Of a stretch of 64,000 bases of DNA, positions 48,379 to 59,280 are shown one piece after another. The notes under the pieces were generated by a model. The model made no database searches and had not been told where the DNA came from. It saw only the letters and a list, made by a program, of their open reading frames with translations. The DNA comes from Phreatobacter cathodiphilus. Its GTDB lineage: Bacteria; Pseudomonadota; Alphaproteobacteria; Rhizobiales; Phreatobacteraceae. A program made the position numbers and the translations under genes. The DNA is taken from positions 1,852,001-1,916,000 of the forward strand of contig NZ_CP027668.1 in assembly GCF_003008515.1 (NCBI RefSeq), given 5' to 3'. Every line of letters starts with the position of its first letter. The first letter of the stretch is position 1.

Positions 48379-50358
48379 ATGGCTATCGGCAGCATGCTTC
48401 ACCTGCGCACCATCGGCGCGAAACTGATGGTCTCCGTGACGGCCACGGCCCTCGTCGCCGCGGGCGTCGTCGGCGTCGCGGGCTATTTCCAGCAGGACGC
48501 CCTCAGCGACCAGGCCATCGAATCGGCTCTCGTCCAGCGCTACGAGGCTGTCGTCGCCGCGATGACCGAGCAGGGCCAGCGCGCCGCCGCCGCCTCCCAG
48601 GCCATCGCCAACGATCCGCGCGTCGCGGACAGCTTCCAGAAGGACGACCGCGCCGGCCTCCTCGCCGCGATGAAGGATCTCGGCGAGCCGATGAAGACCG
48701 GCCTCGGCCTCGGCCTCATCAGCTTCCAGCGGCCGGACGGCAACGCCTTCGCCCGCGTCCACGCACCCCAGGCCTTCGGTGACAACGTCCTCAGCCGCCG
48801 CGCCACGATCCGCGCCGCCATCGCCTCCGGCCGGCAGGTGGTCGGCATCGAGCCGGGCCGCGACAACGTCTCGATCTTCGCCGTCACCCCGGTCCGCGCC
48901 GGCGGCCAGATCGTCGGCGTCGCCGATATCGGCGCCGCCCTCGGCCTGCCCTTCCTCACCGACCTGAAGCGCCGCTTCAAGGTCGACATCGCCATGCACC
49001 TCGTCGACGGCGCCACGCTGAATTCGCTCGGCGCCACCTTCGCCGAGAAGACCCTGCTCGCGCTGCCGGTGCATCAGGCGGCCCTGCAGGCGCCGGGTCA
49101 GTGGCGCGAATCCACCATCGGCGGCCATCCCGTCGCGGTCCTCGCCGGCCCGCTGCGCAATTATTCCGGCCAGTCCATCGGCACGCTGGAGGTCGCCATC
49201 GACACCAGCGCCTTCGTCTCCGCCCGCAACACCGCCATGCTGACGCTGCTCGGCGTGCTGCTGGCGGTCGCCGTCACCGGCATCGGCATCGCCACCTTGC
49301 TCACCCGCCATCTCGGCAAGCCCATCCGCGAACTCAATGCGACCATGACGGCGCTCGCCGGCGGCGATCACGCCCAGAGCGTCCCCTCCGTCGACCGCCG
49401 CGACGAGATCGGCGACATGGCCCGCTCGGTCGAGGTGTTCCGCGAGAACGCCGTCGCCCGCGCCCGGCTGGAGACCGAGACGGAGGCCGAGGCCCGCGCC
49501 CGCCAGGCGCGCCAGGCCCGGATCGACGCCCTGGTGCGCGACTTCTCCGACTCCATCGGCTCGGTGCTGAAGGGCGTCGGCGACAATGCCGGCCGCATGG
49601 AGGAGACCGCCCGCACCCTCACCGGCATCGCCGCCGGCGCCTCGGGCCAGGCGGACCAGGCCTCGGGCGCCTCGCGCCAGGCCTCCGCCAACGTCCAGTC
49701 GGTGGCCGCCGCCTCCGAGGAGCTCTCGGCCTCCATCAACGAGATCGCCAACCAGATCGGGCAGACCAACGCCGTCGTCGAGCGCGCCAGCGCCGAGGCC
49801 GACGGCGCCAACCAGCGCGTCAAGGCCCTGGCGGAGGCCGCCGGCCGCATCGGCGAGGTGCTGAACCTCATCCGCGCCATCGCCGAACAGACCAACCTCC
49901 TCGCCCTCAACGCCACGATCGAGGCGGCACGCGCCGGTGAGGCCGGCCGCGGCTTCGCCGTCGTCGCCAGCGAGGTAAAGTCCCTCGCCGGCCAGACGGC
50001 CAAGGCGACCGAGGAGATCGCCGCGCAGATCAACGCGGTCCAGCAGGAGACGACCACCGCCGTCGGCTCCATCGAGGCCATCGCCCAGACCATGACGGAG
50101 GTCGCGTCCTATGCCTCCGCCGTCGCGGCGGCCATCGAGCAGCAGCGCTCCGCCACCGGCGAGATCTCGCAGAACGTCCAGGCCGCCGCCACCGGCACCG
50201 CCCGCGTGGTCGACAACATCACCGGCGTCACCACCGCCTCGGCCGAGACCAACAGTTCGGCCTCCGAGGTGCTCTCCGCCGCCCGCAGCCTGTCGGAGCA
50301 GGCGATCAGCCTCTCCCGCTCCGTCGAGACCTTCCTCGCCGAGGTCAAGGCCGCCTGA
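48379..50358 (+). CDS. Methyl-accepting chemotaxis protein
   Basis: 659 residues from the ATG at 48379. Transmembrane helix 1 is about 16-38, and a periplasmic cache-like sensor of the double-CACHE/sCache type runs to about 285 ([31 protein letters not shown]). Helix 2 is about 290-313, then come HAMP (about 314-366, ending [13 protein letters not shown]) and the signalling domain with the hairpin tip [38 protein letters not shown]. It relays an unknown ligand to CheA/CheW. No che genes are nearby. Confidence 0.93.
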   Translation: MAIGSMLHLRTIGAKLMVSVTATALVAAGVVGVAGYFQQDALSDQAIESALVQRYEAVVAAMTEQGQRAAAASQAIANDPRVADSFQKDDRAGLLAAMKDLGEPMKTGLGLGLISFQRPDGNAFARVHAPQAFGDNVLSRRATIRAAIASGRQVVGIEPGRDNVSIFAVTPVRAGGQIVGVADIGAALGLPFLTDLKRRFKVDIAMHLVDGATLNSLGATFAEKTLLALPVHQAALQAPGQWRESTIGGHPVAVLAGPLRNYSGQSIGTLEVAIDTSAFVSARNTAMLTLLGVLLAVAVTGIGIATLLTRHLGKPIRELNATMTALAGGDHAQSVPSVDRRDEIGDMARSVEVFRENAVARARLETETEAEARARQARQARIDALVRDFSDSIGSVLKGVGDNAGRMEETARTLTGIAAGASGQADQASGASRQASANVQSVAAASEELSASINEIANQIGQTNAVVERASAEADGANQRVKALAEAAGRIGEVLNLIRAIAEQTNLLALNATIEAARAGEAGRGFAVVASEVKSLAGQTAKATEEIAAQINAVQQETTTAVGSIEAIAQTMTEVASYASAVAAAIEQQRSATGEISQNVQAAATGTARVVDNITGVTTASAETNSSASEVLSAARSLSEQAISLSRSVETFLAEVKAA

Positions 50359-50427
50359 CGCAGCCGCACGGAACACGCCGTCCCAGGGGCCGGGAGCGGA
50401 GACGCTTCCGGCCCTCGTCGTATCCGC

Positions 50428-51522
50428 TCACGGACCGCGCCCGCTGCCGAGCAGCCGGAAGGTCAGCGGCGCGGCGATCATCGTCAGGAAGACGCGGATG
50501 ATGTGGAAGGCGGCGACGAAGGCCACCTCCGCATGGAGCGCCACGGCGATCAGCGCCATCTCGGTGAGCCCGCCGGGTGAATAGGCGAGGATCAGCGTCA
50601 CCGCCGAGAACCCCGACAGGTGCGAGACGGTGACGGCAAAGAGCGTCATCCAGAAGAGCAGGATGGCGGTGGATCCGACCGAGAGCGCCAGCACCCGCCA
50701 GACCACACCGCTCGCGGTGCCGGCGAAGCGGCAGCCGATGGCGACGCCGAGCACGAGCTGCGCCGCGTTGACGATCTCGAAGGGCGGCTTGAAGTCGGAC
50801 AGGCCGGAGACGTGCACCGCCGCGCTGACGATCATGCAGCCGAGCAGGGTCTTCGCTGGCAGGCGCAGCACATGGCCGAGGAAGGCGCCGGCGAAGCCGC
50901 AGACGAGGAGCCAGAGCTCGGCGGTCAGCGGCGCGTCGAAGACGGAGACGCCGCCCGTCGGCCGGTCCAGCCGGATGCCCTGGCTGAACTGGATGATGAA
51001 GGGCAGCGTCAGCACCACGAGCAGGATGCGCGCCGAATGGACGAGGGCGATGACGCGGGCGTCGCCTCCCCGCTCCTCGCCGTAGATGACCATCTCGACG
51101 AGGCCGCCGGGCATGCCGGAGAAGAAGGCCGTCACCCAGTCGTAGCCGCCGATGCGGCGGTAGTACCAGACGACACTGAGGCCGCAGGCGGTCATGAACA
51201 GCACGAGCCCCGCCAGCGGCACCAGCCATTGCGGCAGCTGGTAGATGATGGACGGCGAGAAGCCGGAGCCGAGCATGACGCCGATGATCGCCGACATGGG
51301 CGAGCGGATGACGCCGGGTGCGGCGACCGGGGCGCGCGCCAGCGCCGCGACGGTGCAGAAGGTCATGGCCCCGAGCATCCACGGCAGCGGCAGGCGCAGG
51401 GAGTAGAAGAGCGCGCCGCCGATGACGCCGAGCACGAGGGCGAAGGCGAAGCGGCGGTAGGGAAAAATGGCGGGAGACAGCTGGGCGAAACCGCTGCGGA
51501 CCTCGGCAAGCCACCCCGTCAC
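50428..51522 (-). CDS. AbrB family transporter/regulator (ammonia-monooxygenase-like membrane protein)
   Basis: 364 residues from the GTG at 51522 with AGGG upstream, about ten helices in two similar halves. Half 1 has LRLPLPWMLGAMTFCTVAALA and FFSGMPGGLVEMVIYGEERGGD; half 2 has LRLPAKTLLGCMIVSAAVH and AYSPGGLTEMALIAVALHAEVAFVAAFHIIRVF. The repeated PGG(L)(V/T)EM pattern defines the AbrB/DUF-type family (once called putative ammonia monooxygenases). Substrate unknown. The upstream open frame to 51687 crosses a tRNA and is rejected. Confidence 0.85.
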   Translation of the reverse strand: MTGWLAEVRSGFAQLSPAIFPYRRFAFALVLGVIGGALFYSLRLPLPWMLGAMTFCTVAALARAPVAAPGVIRSPMSAIIGVMLGSGFSPSIIYQLPQWLVPLAGLVLFMTACGLSVVWYYRRIGGYDWVTAFFSGMPGGLVEMVIYGEERGGDARVIALVHSARILLVVLTLPFIIQFSQGIRLDRPTGGVSVFDAPLTAELWLLVCGFAGAFLGHVLRLPAKTLLGCMIVSAAVHVSGLSDFKPPFEIVNAAQLVLGVAIGCRFAGTASGVVWRVLALSVGSTAILLFWMTLFAVTVSHLSGFSAVTLILAYSPGGLTEMALIAVALHAEVAFVAAFHIIRVFLTMIAAPLTFRLLGSGRGP

Positions 51523-51654
51523 GTCCCTGCCCCCTCCGCCGGTCCCGACCCTGTCTCGCCGCCGCTTAGCATGGCACGACGCGCCGCAGGGGCGCGATGT
51601 CCACAGATCAGGTGCCCGCACCGGTGGGCACTCACAGCGGAGAAGCTGGGGGAA

Positions 51655-51730
51655 TGGTGGGCAGTGACGGGCTCGAACCGCCGACATCCTGCGTGTAAAG
51701 CAGGCGCTCTACCAACTGAGCTAACCGCCC
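51655..51730 (-). tRNA. tRNA-Val (TAC)
   Basis: 76 bases on the minus strand, CCA encoded. Acceptor GGGCGGT/ACTGCCC with one G-U pair, D-loop AGCTCAGTTGGTAGAGC, anticodon stem-loop CCTGC-TTTACAC-GCAGG giving TAC, and T-loop GGTTCGAGCCC. Discriminator A, normal for Val. Confidence 0.97.
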
Positions 51731-51820
51731 CCGGAACTGCGGGTGTTTCCGCCATGTAGACCGCCCCCGGCGCGGCGACAAGGGGCGCGATGCCGCCCTG
51801 CCTCCGGGCCGGCCGGAGCG

Positions 51821-51857
51821 GAAACGCCGCCGCGGCCCGCGGCCGCAGCGGCGTTTC
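51821..51857 (-). terminator. Intrinsic terminator after hup
   Basis: A 10-bp stem (51821-51830 with 51848-51857), GAAACGCCGC against GCGGCGTTTC, extended inside by further GC pairing, 22 bases past the hup stop. The T residues lie within the stem base, and no long T run follows. Confidence 0.6.
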
Positions 51858-51878
51858 TCCAGCAGGGCGTCAATCCGT

Positions 51879-52154
51879 TCAGGAGTTGACGGCGTCCTTC
51901 AGGCCCTTGCCGGCCGAGAACTTCGGCGCGTTCGAGGCCTTGATCTGCACGGGCTTGCCGGTGCGCGGATCGCGACCCTCGCGGGCGGCGCGCTTGGTCA
52001 CCGAGAAGGCACCGAAACCGACGAGCTTGACGTCGCCGCCGGCCTTCAGGGTCGCGGCAATGGCATCGAACGTCGCATCAACTGCAGCACCCGCCTGCGC
52101 CTTGGTGAGGCTCGCCGCTTCGGCGACCGCGGCGATCAGTTCGTTCTTGGTCAC
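51879..52154 (-). CDS. hup: DNA-binding protein HU
   Basis: 91 residues, typical HU. MTKNELIAAVAEAASLTKAQAG, GFGAFSVTKRAAREGRDPRTGKPVQIKAS with the DNA-arm RxxRNPxTG-type motif (here REGRDPRTG), and a C-terminal APKFSAGKGLKDAVN. Dimeric nucleoid protein that bends DNA. It lies downstream of lon on the same strand, the conserved order in alphaproteobacteria, but with its own terminator and leader. Confidence 0.97.
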   Translation of the reverse strand: MTKNELIAAVAEAASLTKAQAGAAVDATFDAIAATLKAGGDVKLVGFGAFSVTKRAAREGRDPRTGKPVQIKASNAPKFSAGKGLKDAVNS

Positions 52155-52301
52155 GGGCTGTTCTCCTTCAGTTTGCGCCGGTCCGGGAATGCGGGATTCC
52201 GTTGCCGACGGGCGTCCCGTTTGCCGCGCAATGATCGTGAAAGCAAGGAAAATGCTGGGTTTGCGCCGCTGTTGTGGACGATTTCGGCGCCTTTCAACAG
52301 A

Positions 52302-52328
52302 AAACCCCGGGCCAGAGGCCCGGGGTTT
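52302..52328 (-). terminator. Intrinsic terminator after lon
   Basis: A perfect 12-bp stem (52302-52313 with 52317-52328, loop AGA). On the minus strand TTTTCTG follows. It begins 28 bases past the lon stop and separates lon from hup. Confidence 0.88.
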
Positions 52329-52355
52329 GGAACCATTCTAGATTGATGGCGCGGC

Positions 52356-54782
52356 TCAGTGCGCCACGACGCCGGCGGGATCCTCCTCGCCCGGCTTGCG
52401 CGGGGCGATGGGTTCGGCCTCCTCGTCCCATTCCACCGGCTCGGGCTGGCGGATGAGCGCGTGCTTGAGGACCTCGTCCATGCGGCTGACCGGGATGATC
52501 TCCAGGCCGTTCTTCACATTGTCCGGAATCTCCGCCAGATCCTTGGCGTTCTCCTCCGGGATGAGGACCTTCTTCAGCCCGCCGCGCAGCGCCGCGAGCA
52601 GCTTCTCCTTCAGGCCGCCGATGGGCAGCACCCGGCCGCGCAGGGTGACCTCGCCGGTCATCGCGATGTCCTTGCGGATCGGGATGCCGGTCATCACCGA
52701 CACCATGGCGGTGGCCATGGCGATGCCGGCGGACGGACCGTCCTTCGGCGTCGCGCCCTCGGGCACGTGGACGTGGACGTCGCGCTTGTCGAACATGGGC
52801 GGCTTGATGCCGAAGTCGAGCGCGCGCGAGCGGACGTAGGAGGCCGCCGCCGAGATCGATTCCTTCATCACGTCCTTCAGGTTGCCCGTCACCGTCATGC
52901 GGCCCTTGCCGGGCATCATCACGGCTTCGATCGTCAGCAGCTCGCCGCCGACCTCGGTCCAGGCGAGGCCCGTGACGGCGCCAACCTGATCCTCGGTCTC
53001 CGCCATGCCGTAGCGATAGCGCGGCACGCCGAGATACTCCTCGACCACCTTCGGGGTCACCTTGATCGACTTCTTCTTCGTCAACGTGAGGTCCTTCACG
53101 CCCTTGCGGACGAGGTTGGACATCTCCCGCTCGAGGTTGCGTACGCCGGCCTCCCGCGTATAGCGGCGGATGACGGTCATCAGCGCCTCGTCGGTGATCG
53201 ACCAGTCCTTCTCGCTGAGGCCGTGCTTGGCCACCGCGTTCGGGATGAGGTGCGACTTGGCGATCTCGCGCTTCTCGTCCTCGGTGTAGCCGGCGATGCG
53301 GATCGTCTCCATGCGGTCCAGCAGGGGCGGCGGGATGTTCAGCGTGTTCGCCGTGGTGACGAACATCACGTTCGAGAGGTCGAAGTCGACCTCCAGATAG
53401 TGGTCGTTGAACGTCGCGTTCTGCTCGGGGTCGAGAACCTCGAGGAGCGCCGCGGAGGGATCGCCGCGGAAGTCCTGGCCCATCTTGTCGATCTCGTCGA
53501 GCAGGAAGAGCGGGTTCGCCGTCTTCGCCTTCTTCATCGACTGGATGATCTTGCCGGGCATGGAGCCGATATAGGTCCGCCGGTGGCCGCGGATCTCGGC
53601 CTCGTCACGCACGCCGCCGAGCGAGATGCGCACGAATTCGCGACCCGTCGCCTTGGCGATCGACTTGCCGAGCGAGGTCTTGCCGACTCCGGGGGGCCCG
53701 ACGAGGCAGAGGATGGGACCGGTCAGCTTGTTGGCGCGCTGCTGCACCGCCAGGTATTCGACGATGCGGTCCTTGACCTTGTCGAGGCCGAAATGGTCGG
53801 CGTCCAGGAGCTTCTGCGCGCCCGGCAGGTCCTTCTTGATCTTCGACTTCTTGCCCCAGGGCAGCGACAGCATCCAGTCGAGATAGTTGCGGACCACCGT
53901 CGCCTCGGCCGACATCGGCGACATCTGGCGCAGCTTCTTCAGCTCGTGATTGGCCTTGTCGCGGGCTTCCTTCGAGAGCTTCGTGCGCTTGATCTTGTCC
54001 TCGAGCTCGACCAGCTCGTCGCGGCCGTCCTCGTCGCCCAGCTCCTTCTGGATCGCCTTCATCTGCTCGTTGAGGTAGTACTCGCGCTGGGTCTTCTCCA
54101 TCTGCCGCTTGACGCGGGTGCGGATCTTCTTCTCGACCTGCAGCACGGAGATCTCGCTCTCCATGAGGCTGAGCGCCTTCTCCAGCCGCTTGGCGACGTC
54201 GATCGTCTCCAGAACGGCCTGCTTGTCGGAAATCTTCACCGCCAGATGCGAGGCGACCGTGTCGGCGAGCTTGGAGGGCTCGTCGATCTGGCTGACCACC
54301 GAGACGATCTCGGGCGAGACCTTCTTGTTGAGCTTCACATAGCCCTCGAACTCGGTGATCACCGAGCGGGCGAGCGCCTGGACCTGGACCTTGTCGCCGA
54401 TCTCGTCGGCGATGGCGCCGGCCTCGGCCTCATAGAATTCCTCGCGGCCGGAATAGGCGCCGATGCGGGCGCGCGACACGCCCTCGACCAGCACCTTCAC
54501 CGTGCCGTCGGGCAGCTTGAGGAGCTGCAGGACGGAGGCGAGCGTCCCGATCTCGTAGATGGCGTCCGGCTCCGGATCGTCGTCCTGCGCCTTCATCTGG
54601 GTGGCGAGCAGGATGTGCGTCTCGGCGCGCATGACCTCCTCGAGGGCGCGAATCGACTTCTCGCGGCCGACGAAGAGCGGCACGATCATGTGGGGGAACA
54701 CCACGATGTCGCGCAGCGGCAGGACCGGGAATGTCTTGGTCTCGCCGGGGTTGAGGGGCGGACGCTTCTTGGTCTCGCTCAT
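52356..54782 (-). CDS. lon: ATP-dependent protease Lon
   Basis: 808 residues, full length. The N-terminal substrate-binding domain begins [25 protein letters not shown]. The AAA+ module has Walker [14 protein letters not shown] and Walker [11 protein letters not shown]. The serine-lysine protease active site reads [12 protein letters not shown], with the catalytic Ser near residue 680, and the catalytic Lys is in [13 protein letters not shown]. It degrades misfolded and short-lived regulatory proteins. It is separated from clpX by about 380 bases. Confidence 0.98.
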   Translation of the reverse strand: MSETKKRPPLNPGETKTFPVLPLRDIVVFPHMIVPLFVGREKSIRALEEVMRAETHILLATQMKAQDDDPEPDAIYEIGTLASVLQLLKLPDGTVKVLVEGVSRARIGAYSGREEFYEAEAGAIADEIGDKVQVQALARSVITEFEGYVKLNKKVSPEIVSVVSQIDEPSKLADTVASHLAVKISDKQAVLETIDVAKRLEKALSLMESEISVLQVEKKIRTRVKRQMEKTQREYYLNEQMKAIQKELGDEDGRDELVELEDKIKRTKLSKEARDKANHELKKLRQMSPMSAEATVVRNYLDWMLSLPWGKKSKIKKDLPGAQKLLDADHFGLDKVKDRIVEYLAVQQRANKLTGPILCLVGPPGVGKTSLGKSIAKATGREFVRISLGGVRDEAEIRGHRRTYIGSMPGKIIQSMKKAKTANPLFLLDEIDKMGQDFRGDPSAALLEVLDPEQNATFNDHYLEVDFDLSNVMFVTTANTLNIPPPLLDRMETIRIAGYTEDEKREIAKSHLIPNAVAKHGLSEKDWSITDEALMTVIRRYTREAGVRNLEREMSNLVRKGVKDLTLTKKKSIKVTPKVVEEYLGVPRYRYGMAETEDQVGAVTGLAWTEVGGELLTIEAVMMPGKGRMTVTGNLKDVMKESISAAASYVRSRALDFGIKPPMFDKRDVHVHVPEGATPKDGPSAGIAMATAMVSVMTGIPIRKDIAMTGEVTLRGRVLPIGGLKEKLLAALRGGLKKVLIPEENAKDLAEIPDNVKNGLEIIPVSRMDEVLKHALIRQPEPVEWDEEAEPIAPRKPGEEDPAGVVAH

Positions 54783-55110
54783 GGTTCACTCGTCCTTTCC
54801 TCGACACGCCGCGAAAGCGGCCCTTACGGGCCCGCGCCGACGGCGGCGCTCGGATGATTCCTGGCAGGGTGACGCGAAATTACGCTTTTGTCGCGCGGGG
54901 ACGGCGGCGGGATTGAGGCCGGCCCGGAAGCTCTGCGGCTTCCTCGGAGGTCTCGGGGCGCTTGGCCGACCTCGGGCACAAATCCCTGCCCGGGGGTCTG
55001 TCGGTGACCATTAGGTGGCGCTGCACACCCCGGGTGTCAAGGCGACGAAAGTGCGGGACGCACAGGCTCGTGAACGGGCCGTTGCAGCCGGCCGCGACGG
55101 CCCCCTGAAA
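54783..55110. other. Gap between clpX and lon
   Basis: About 330 bases holding the lon promoter and leader. No gene supported. A heat-shock promoter is expected for lon in this group, but I could not point to a good CTTG/CCAT pair here. Confidence 0.4.
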
Positions 55111-55139
55111 CGCAGAAGGGCGGGTGCAGCACCCGCCCT
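55111..55139 (-). terminator. Intrinsic terminator after clpX
   Basis: A 10-bp stem (55117-55126 with 55130-55139, loop CAG), about 23 bases past the clpX stop; on the minus strand the downstream flank is TCTGCGTTTC, moderately T-rich. Confidence 0.7.
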
Positions 55140-55161
55140 CCGTCGAAGCTTTGCGAGGGAA

Positions 55162-56421
<1,260 letters not shown>

Positions 56422-56528
56422 CTCTCTCCAACGCGAACCGTCACCCTGTCGGATCGGGATCGTCTGACGCGAGACCCGAAGGTCTCTCGATGTCTCGGCC
56501 CCCCGGAACGCCGATTGGCCCTTCAGCC

Positions 56529-56555
56529 AAACATGGTGCGCACCGCGGGATCAAG
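56529..56555 (-). promoter_or_regulatory. Candidate heat-shock (RpoH) promoter of clpX
   Basis: Minus-strand CTTGATC (56555-56549) and CCATGTTT (56536-56529), 12 bases apart, fit the RpoH pattern CTTGAA...CCATNT. It lies about 110 bases upstream of the clpX start, in a 287-base gap after clpP. Match judged by eye only. Confidence 0.4.
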
Positions 56556-56708
56556 AAAGGATTAACGCTGTTTTGTCACATACGGTCCTTTTAGGGACCG
56601 CACGGACGGTCGGATCAGTCTATGCAACCGGCGGACCACCCGTGGTGACCCAAAAGTGACACCCGCCGGATGCCGCTTCGGGCAGCCGCGGGGTCACCGC
56701 AAGGGGCA

Positions 56709-57344
56709 TCAGGCCTTGGCGGCCTCGGGCTCGTCGGCGCGCTCTTCGATCACCTTGTCGATGAGGCCGAACTCCTGGGCCTTCTGCGCCGACATGAAAT
56801 TGTCGCGCTCCAGGGCGTCCTCGATCTCCTTCAGCGTCCGGCCCGTGTGCTTCACATAGACCTCGTTGAGCCGCCGCTTCAGCTCCTTCACCTCTTCGGC
56901 GTGGATCAGGATGTCGGTCACTTGGCCGCGATAGCCGCCCGAGGGCTGGTGCACCATGATGCGCGAATGCGGCAGGGCGAAGCGCTGGCCCTTGGCGCCG
57001 GCGGTGAGCAGCAGCGAGCCCATGGAGGCGGCCTGGCCCATGCACAACGTGGTGACGGCCGGTTTGATGAACTGCATCGTGTCGTAGATCGACATGCCCG
57101 CCGTGACGACGCCGCCCGGCGAGTTGATGTACATGTTGATCTCCTTCTTCGGGTTCTCCGCCTCGAGGAACAGGAGCTGGGCGACGATCAGCGTCGCCAT
57201 GCCGTCCTCGACCGGGCCCGACAGGAAGATGATCCGCTCCTTCAGGAGGCGGGAATAGATGTCGTAGGACCGCTCGCCGCGGTTGGTCTGCTCGACCACC
57301 ATCGGCACCAGGTAGTTCATCAGCGTGTCGTGCGGGTCTCTCAT
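56709..57344 (-). CDS. clpP: ATP-dependent Clp protease proteolytic subunit
   Basis: 211 residues from the ATG at 57344 (AAGGA upstream); the open frame to 57383 adds non-homologous residues. Catalytic Ser in [11 protein letters not shown], His in [14 protein letters not shown], and the Asp region [33 protein letters not shown] near residue 60 is the oxyanion loop. It forms the tetradecameric proteolytic chamber with ClpX. Confidence 0.98.
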   Translation of the reverse strand: MRDPHDTLMNYLVPMVVEQTNRGERSYDIYSRLLKERIIFLSGPVEDGMATLIVAQLLFLEAENPKKEINMYINSPGGVVTAGMSIYDTMQFIKPAVTTLCMGQAASMGSLLLTAGAKGQRFALPHSRIMVHQPSGGYRGQVTDILIHAEEVKELKRRLNEVYVKHTGRTLKEIEDALERDNFMSAQKAQEFGLIDKVIEERADEPEAAKA

Positions 57345-57454
57345 CGTCGTCGGTCCTTCGGGGTCGCGATTCGGGGCGAGCATCCCCCGAATCTCTTTGA
57401 CGCCATCCTAACGGCACTGCGCATCCGCGGTGAATCCACCGCGATTGCGCCGGA

Positions 57455-57483
57455 AAAGCGAAGGGCCGCCAGCGGCGGCCCTT
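57455..57483 (-). terminator. Intrinsic terminator after tig
   Basis: A perfect 10-bp stem AAGGGCCGCC/GGCGGCCCTT (57461-57470 with 57474-57483, loop AGC). On the minus strand CGCTTTTCC follows. About 35 bases past the trigger factor stop. Confidence 0.82.
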
Positions 57484-57516
57484 CCCTCACAAGGAATTGT
57501 CCGGTCGCAGCGCCAT

Positions 57517-58875
57517 TCAGGCGGCTTCCTCTTCGTCGTTGTCCTTGAACAGATCGTCCTTGGAGACGGTCTTCTCGGTGACGTCGGCGAGTTCGAGGAT
57601 GTAGTCCACGACCTTCTCCTCGAAGATCGGAGCGCGGAGCGAGGCGAGCGCCTGGGGGGTCTTGCGGTAGTAGTCCCAGACCTGCTGCTCCTGACCGGGG
57701 AACTGACGCGCCCGCTCGACCACGGCGCGCGACACTTCCTCGTCGCTGACCTTGATCTGGGCCTTCTCGCCGATTTCCGCAAGGACGAGGCCGAGGCGCA
57801 CGCGGCGCTCGGCGATGGCGCGATATTCCTCGCGCGCCTTCTCCTCGGTGGTCTCCTCGTCGGTGAAGGTCTTGCCGCGCGACTCCAGGTCCTGGCTGAC
57901 CTGGCGCCAGACGCTCTCGAACTCCTGGTCGACCAGCGTCTGCGGCAGGTCGAAGGCATGCTTCTCGTCGAGCGCGTCGAGCAGGGCGCGCTTCACCTTG
58001 CGGCGCGAGGCGGCGGCGTATTCGCTCTTCAGCCGGTCGGAGACGGCGGCCTTCAGCTTGGCGAGGTCCTCGAAGCCCACCATCTTGGCGAACTCCTCGT
58101 CGATGGCGCGGTCGCCCGGCTTCTCGATCGACTTCACCGAAACGGCGAACTCGGCGTCCTTGCCGGCGAGATTCTCGGCCATGTAGTTGGACGGGAACTT
58201 CACCTTCACGACGCGGTCCTCACCGGCCTTGACGCCGATGAGCTGGTCCTCGAAGCCCGGAATGAAGGAGTTGGAGCCGAGCTCGAGCTGGATGTCCTCG
58301 GCGGTGCCGCCCTCGAACTTCTCGCCGTCGATGGTGCCGACGAAGCCGATGGTCAGGCGGTCGCCGCTCTCGGCGGCGGCGCCCTCGGCCTTCGCCTCGA
58401 AGGGGCGGTTCTGCTTGGCCATGGTCTCTAGCATGGCCTGGACGTCGGCCTCGGCCGGCTCGACCACCGGCTTCTCGACCTTGATGCCCTTGAAGTCGGC
58501 GAGCTGGATCGTCGGCAGCACCTCGAAGGCCACCGTGTAGTCGAGGTCGGCGGTGCCGTCGAACACGGCCTTCGCCTCGGCCTCGGCCTCCGGCAGCTTC
58601 ACCGAGGGCTCCTGGGCCAGCTTGAAGCCGTTCTCTTCCACGATCTTCTGGTTGGCCTCGCCGACCACCGCCTCGATGGTCTCGGCGAGCACGGCGCGGC
58701 CGTAGAGCTTCTTCAGATGCGCCGTCGGCACCTTGCCGGGGCGGAAGCCGTTGATGTTGACGCGGCCCTTGAGGTCGTCGAGGCGGGCATCGGCGCGGGC
58801 GGCGAGGTCGGTCACAGGAACCACCACGCGGAATTCGCGCTTCAGACCTTCGGACAGGGTGGCGGTCACCTGCAT
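57517..58875 (-). CDS. tig: Trigger factor (ribosome-associated chaperone)
   Basis: 452 residues from the ATG at 58875. The ribosome-binding domain has GFRPGKVPTAHLKKLYG (the GFRxGKxP signature) at residues 42-58. The FKBP-type isomerase domain (about 160-245) includes GDRLTIGFVGTIDGEKFEGG, and a helical C-terminal cradle follows, ending in an acidic tail DNDEEEAA. It shields nascent chains at the exit tunnel. The frame is open up to 59049 across a tRNA; rejected. Confidence 0.97.
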   Translation of the reverse strand: MQVTATLSEGLKREFRVVVPVTDLAARADARLDDLKGRVNINGFRPGKVPTAHLKKLYGRAVLAETIEAVVGEANQKIVEENGFKLAQEPSVKLPEAEAEAKAVFDGTADLDYTVAFEVLPTIQLADFKGIKVEKPVVEPAEADVQAMLETMAKQNRPFEAKAEGAAAESGDRLTIGFVGTIDGEKFEGGTAEDIQLELGSNSFIPGFEDQLIGVKAGEDRVVKVKFPSNYMAENLAGKDAEFAVSVKSIEKPGDRAIDEEFAKMVGFEDLAKLKAAVSDRLKSEYAAASRRKVKRALLDALDEKHAFDLPQTLVDQEFESVWRQVSQDLESRGKTFTDEETTEEKAREEYRAIAERRVRLGLVLAEIGEKAQIKVSDEEVSRAVVERARQFPGQEQQVWDYYRKTPQALASLRAPIFEEKVVDYILELADVTEKTVSKDDLFKDNDEEEAA

Positions 58876-58918
58876 GGCTTCGTTTCTTTCGTGTTCGTGA
58901 TCGGCGCGGCCGGCAGGA

Positions 58919-59003
58919 TGGTGCGGGCGGAGGGACTTGAACCCCCACGACTTTCGCCACGGGAACCTAAATCCCGCGTGTCTACCAATTCCACCACGCC
59001 CGC
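58919..59003 (-). tRNA. tRNA-Leu (TAG)
   Basis: 85 bases on the minus strand, CCA encoded, class II with a long variable arm (about GTGGCGAAAGTCGT region). Acceptor GCGGGCG/CGCCCGC, anticodon stem-loop CGGGA-TTTAGGT-TCCCG giving TAG, and T-loop GGTTCAAGTCC. It lies 43 bases upstream of tig on the same strand. Confidence 0.97.
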
Positions 59004-59280
59004 CGAGGGCCGCTCGAAATAGCTTCTCGCCCCGGTCGATGCAAGTCATCCACCGGGCGCGGCCTCATAACATCGGCTTTTGGCGATTGCACCAAGAAAA
59101 TGACGGTTCCGCCGCGGCGTTGCGGCCGCCCTCGCGGCACGCGGCGGAAACGCTGCGGCGCCACAGTGTCGGTGGTGCCGCGGCGCCCGCCGCTTGGCAG
59201 GCCGGGCCGGCCATGCCATCTCCTCCGGCCCCCGCGGGCGGTGATGGCCGATCGCCGCCGTCCGTGAGCCAGGAGCCTCG

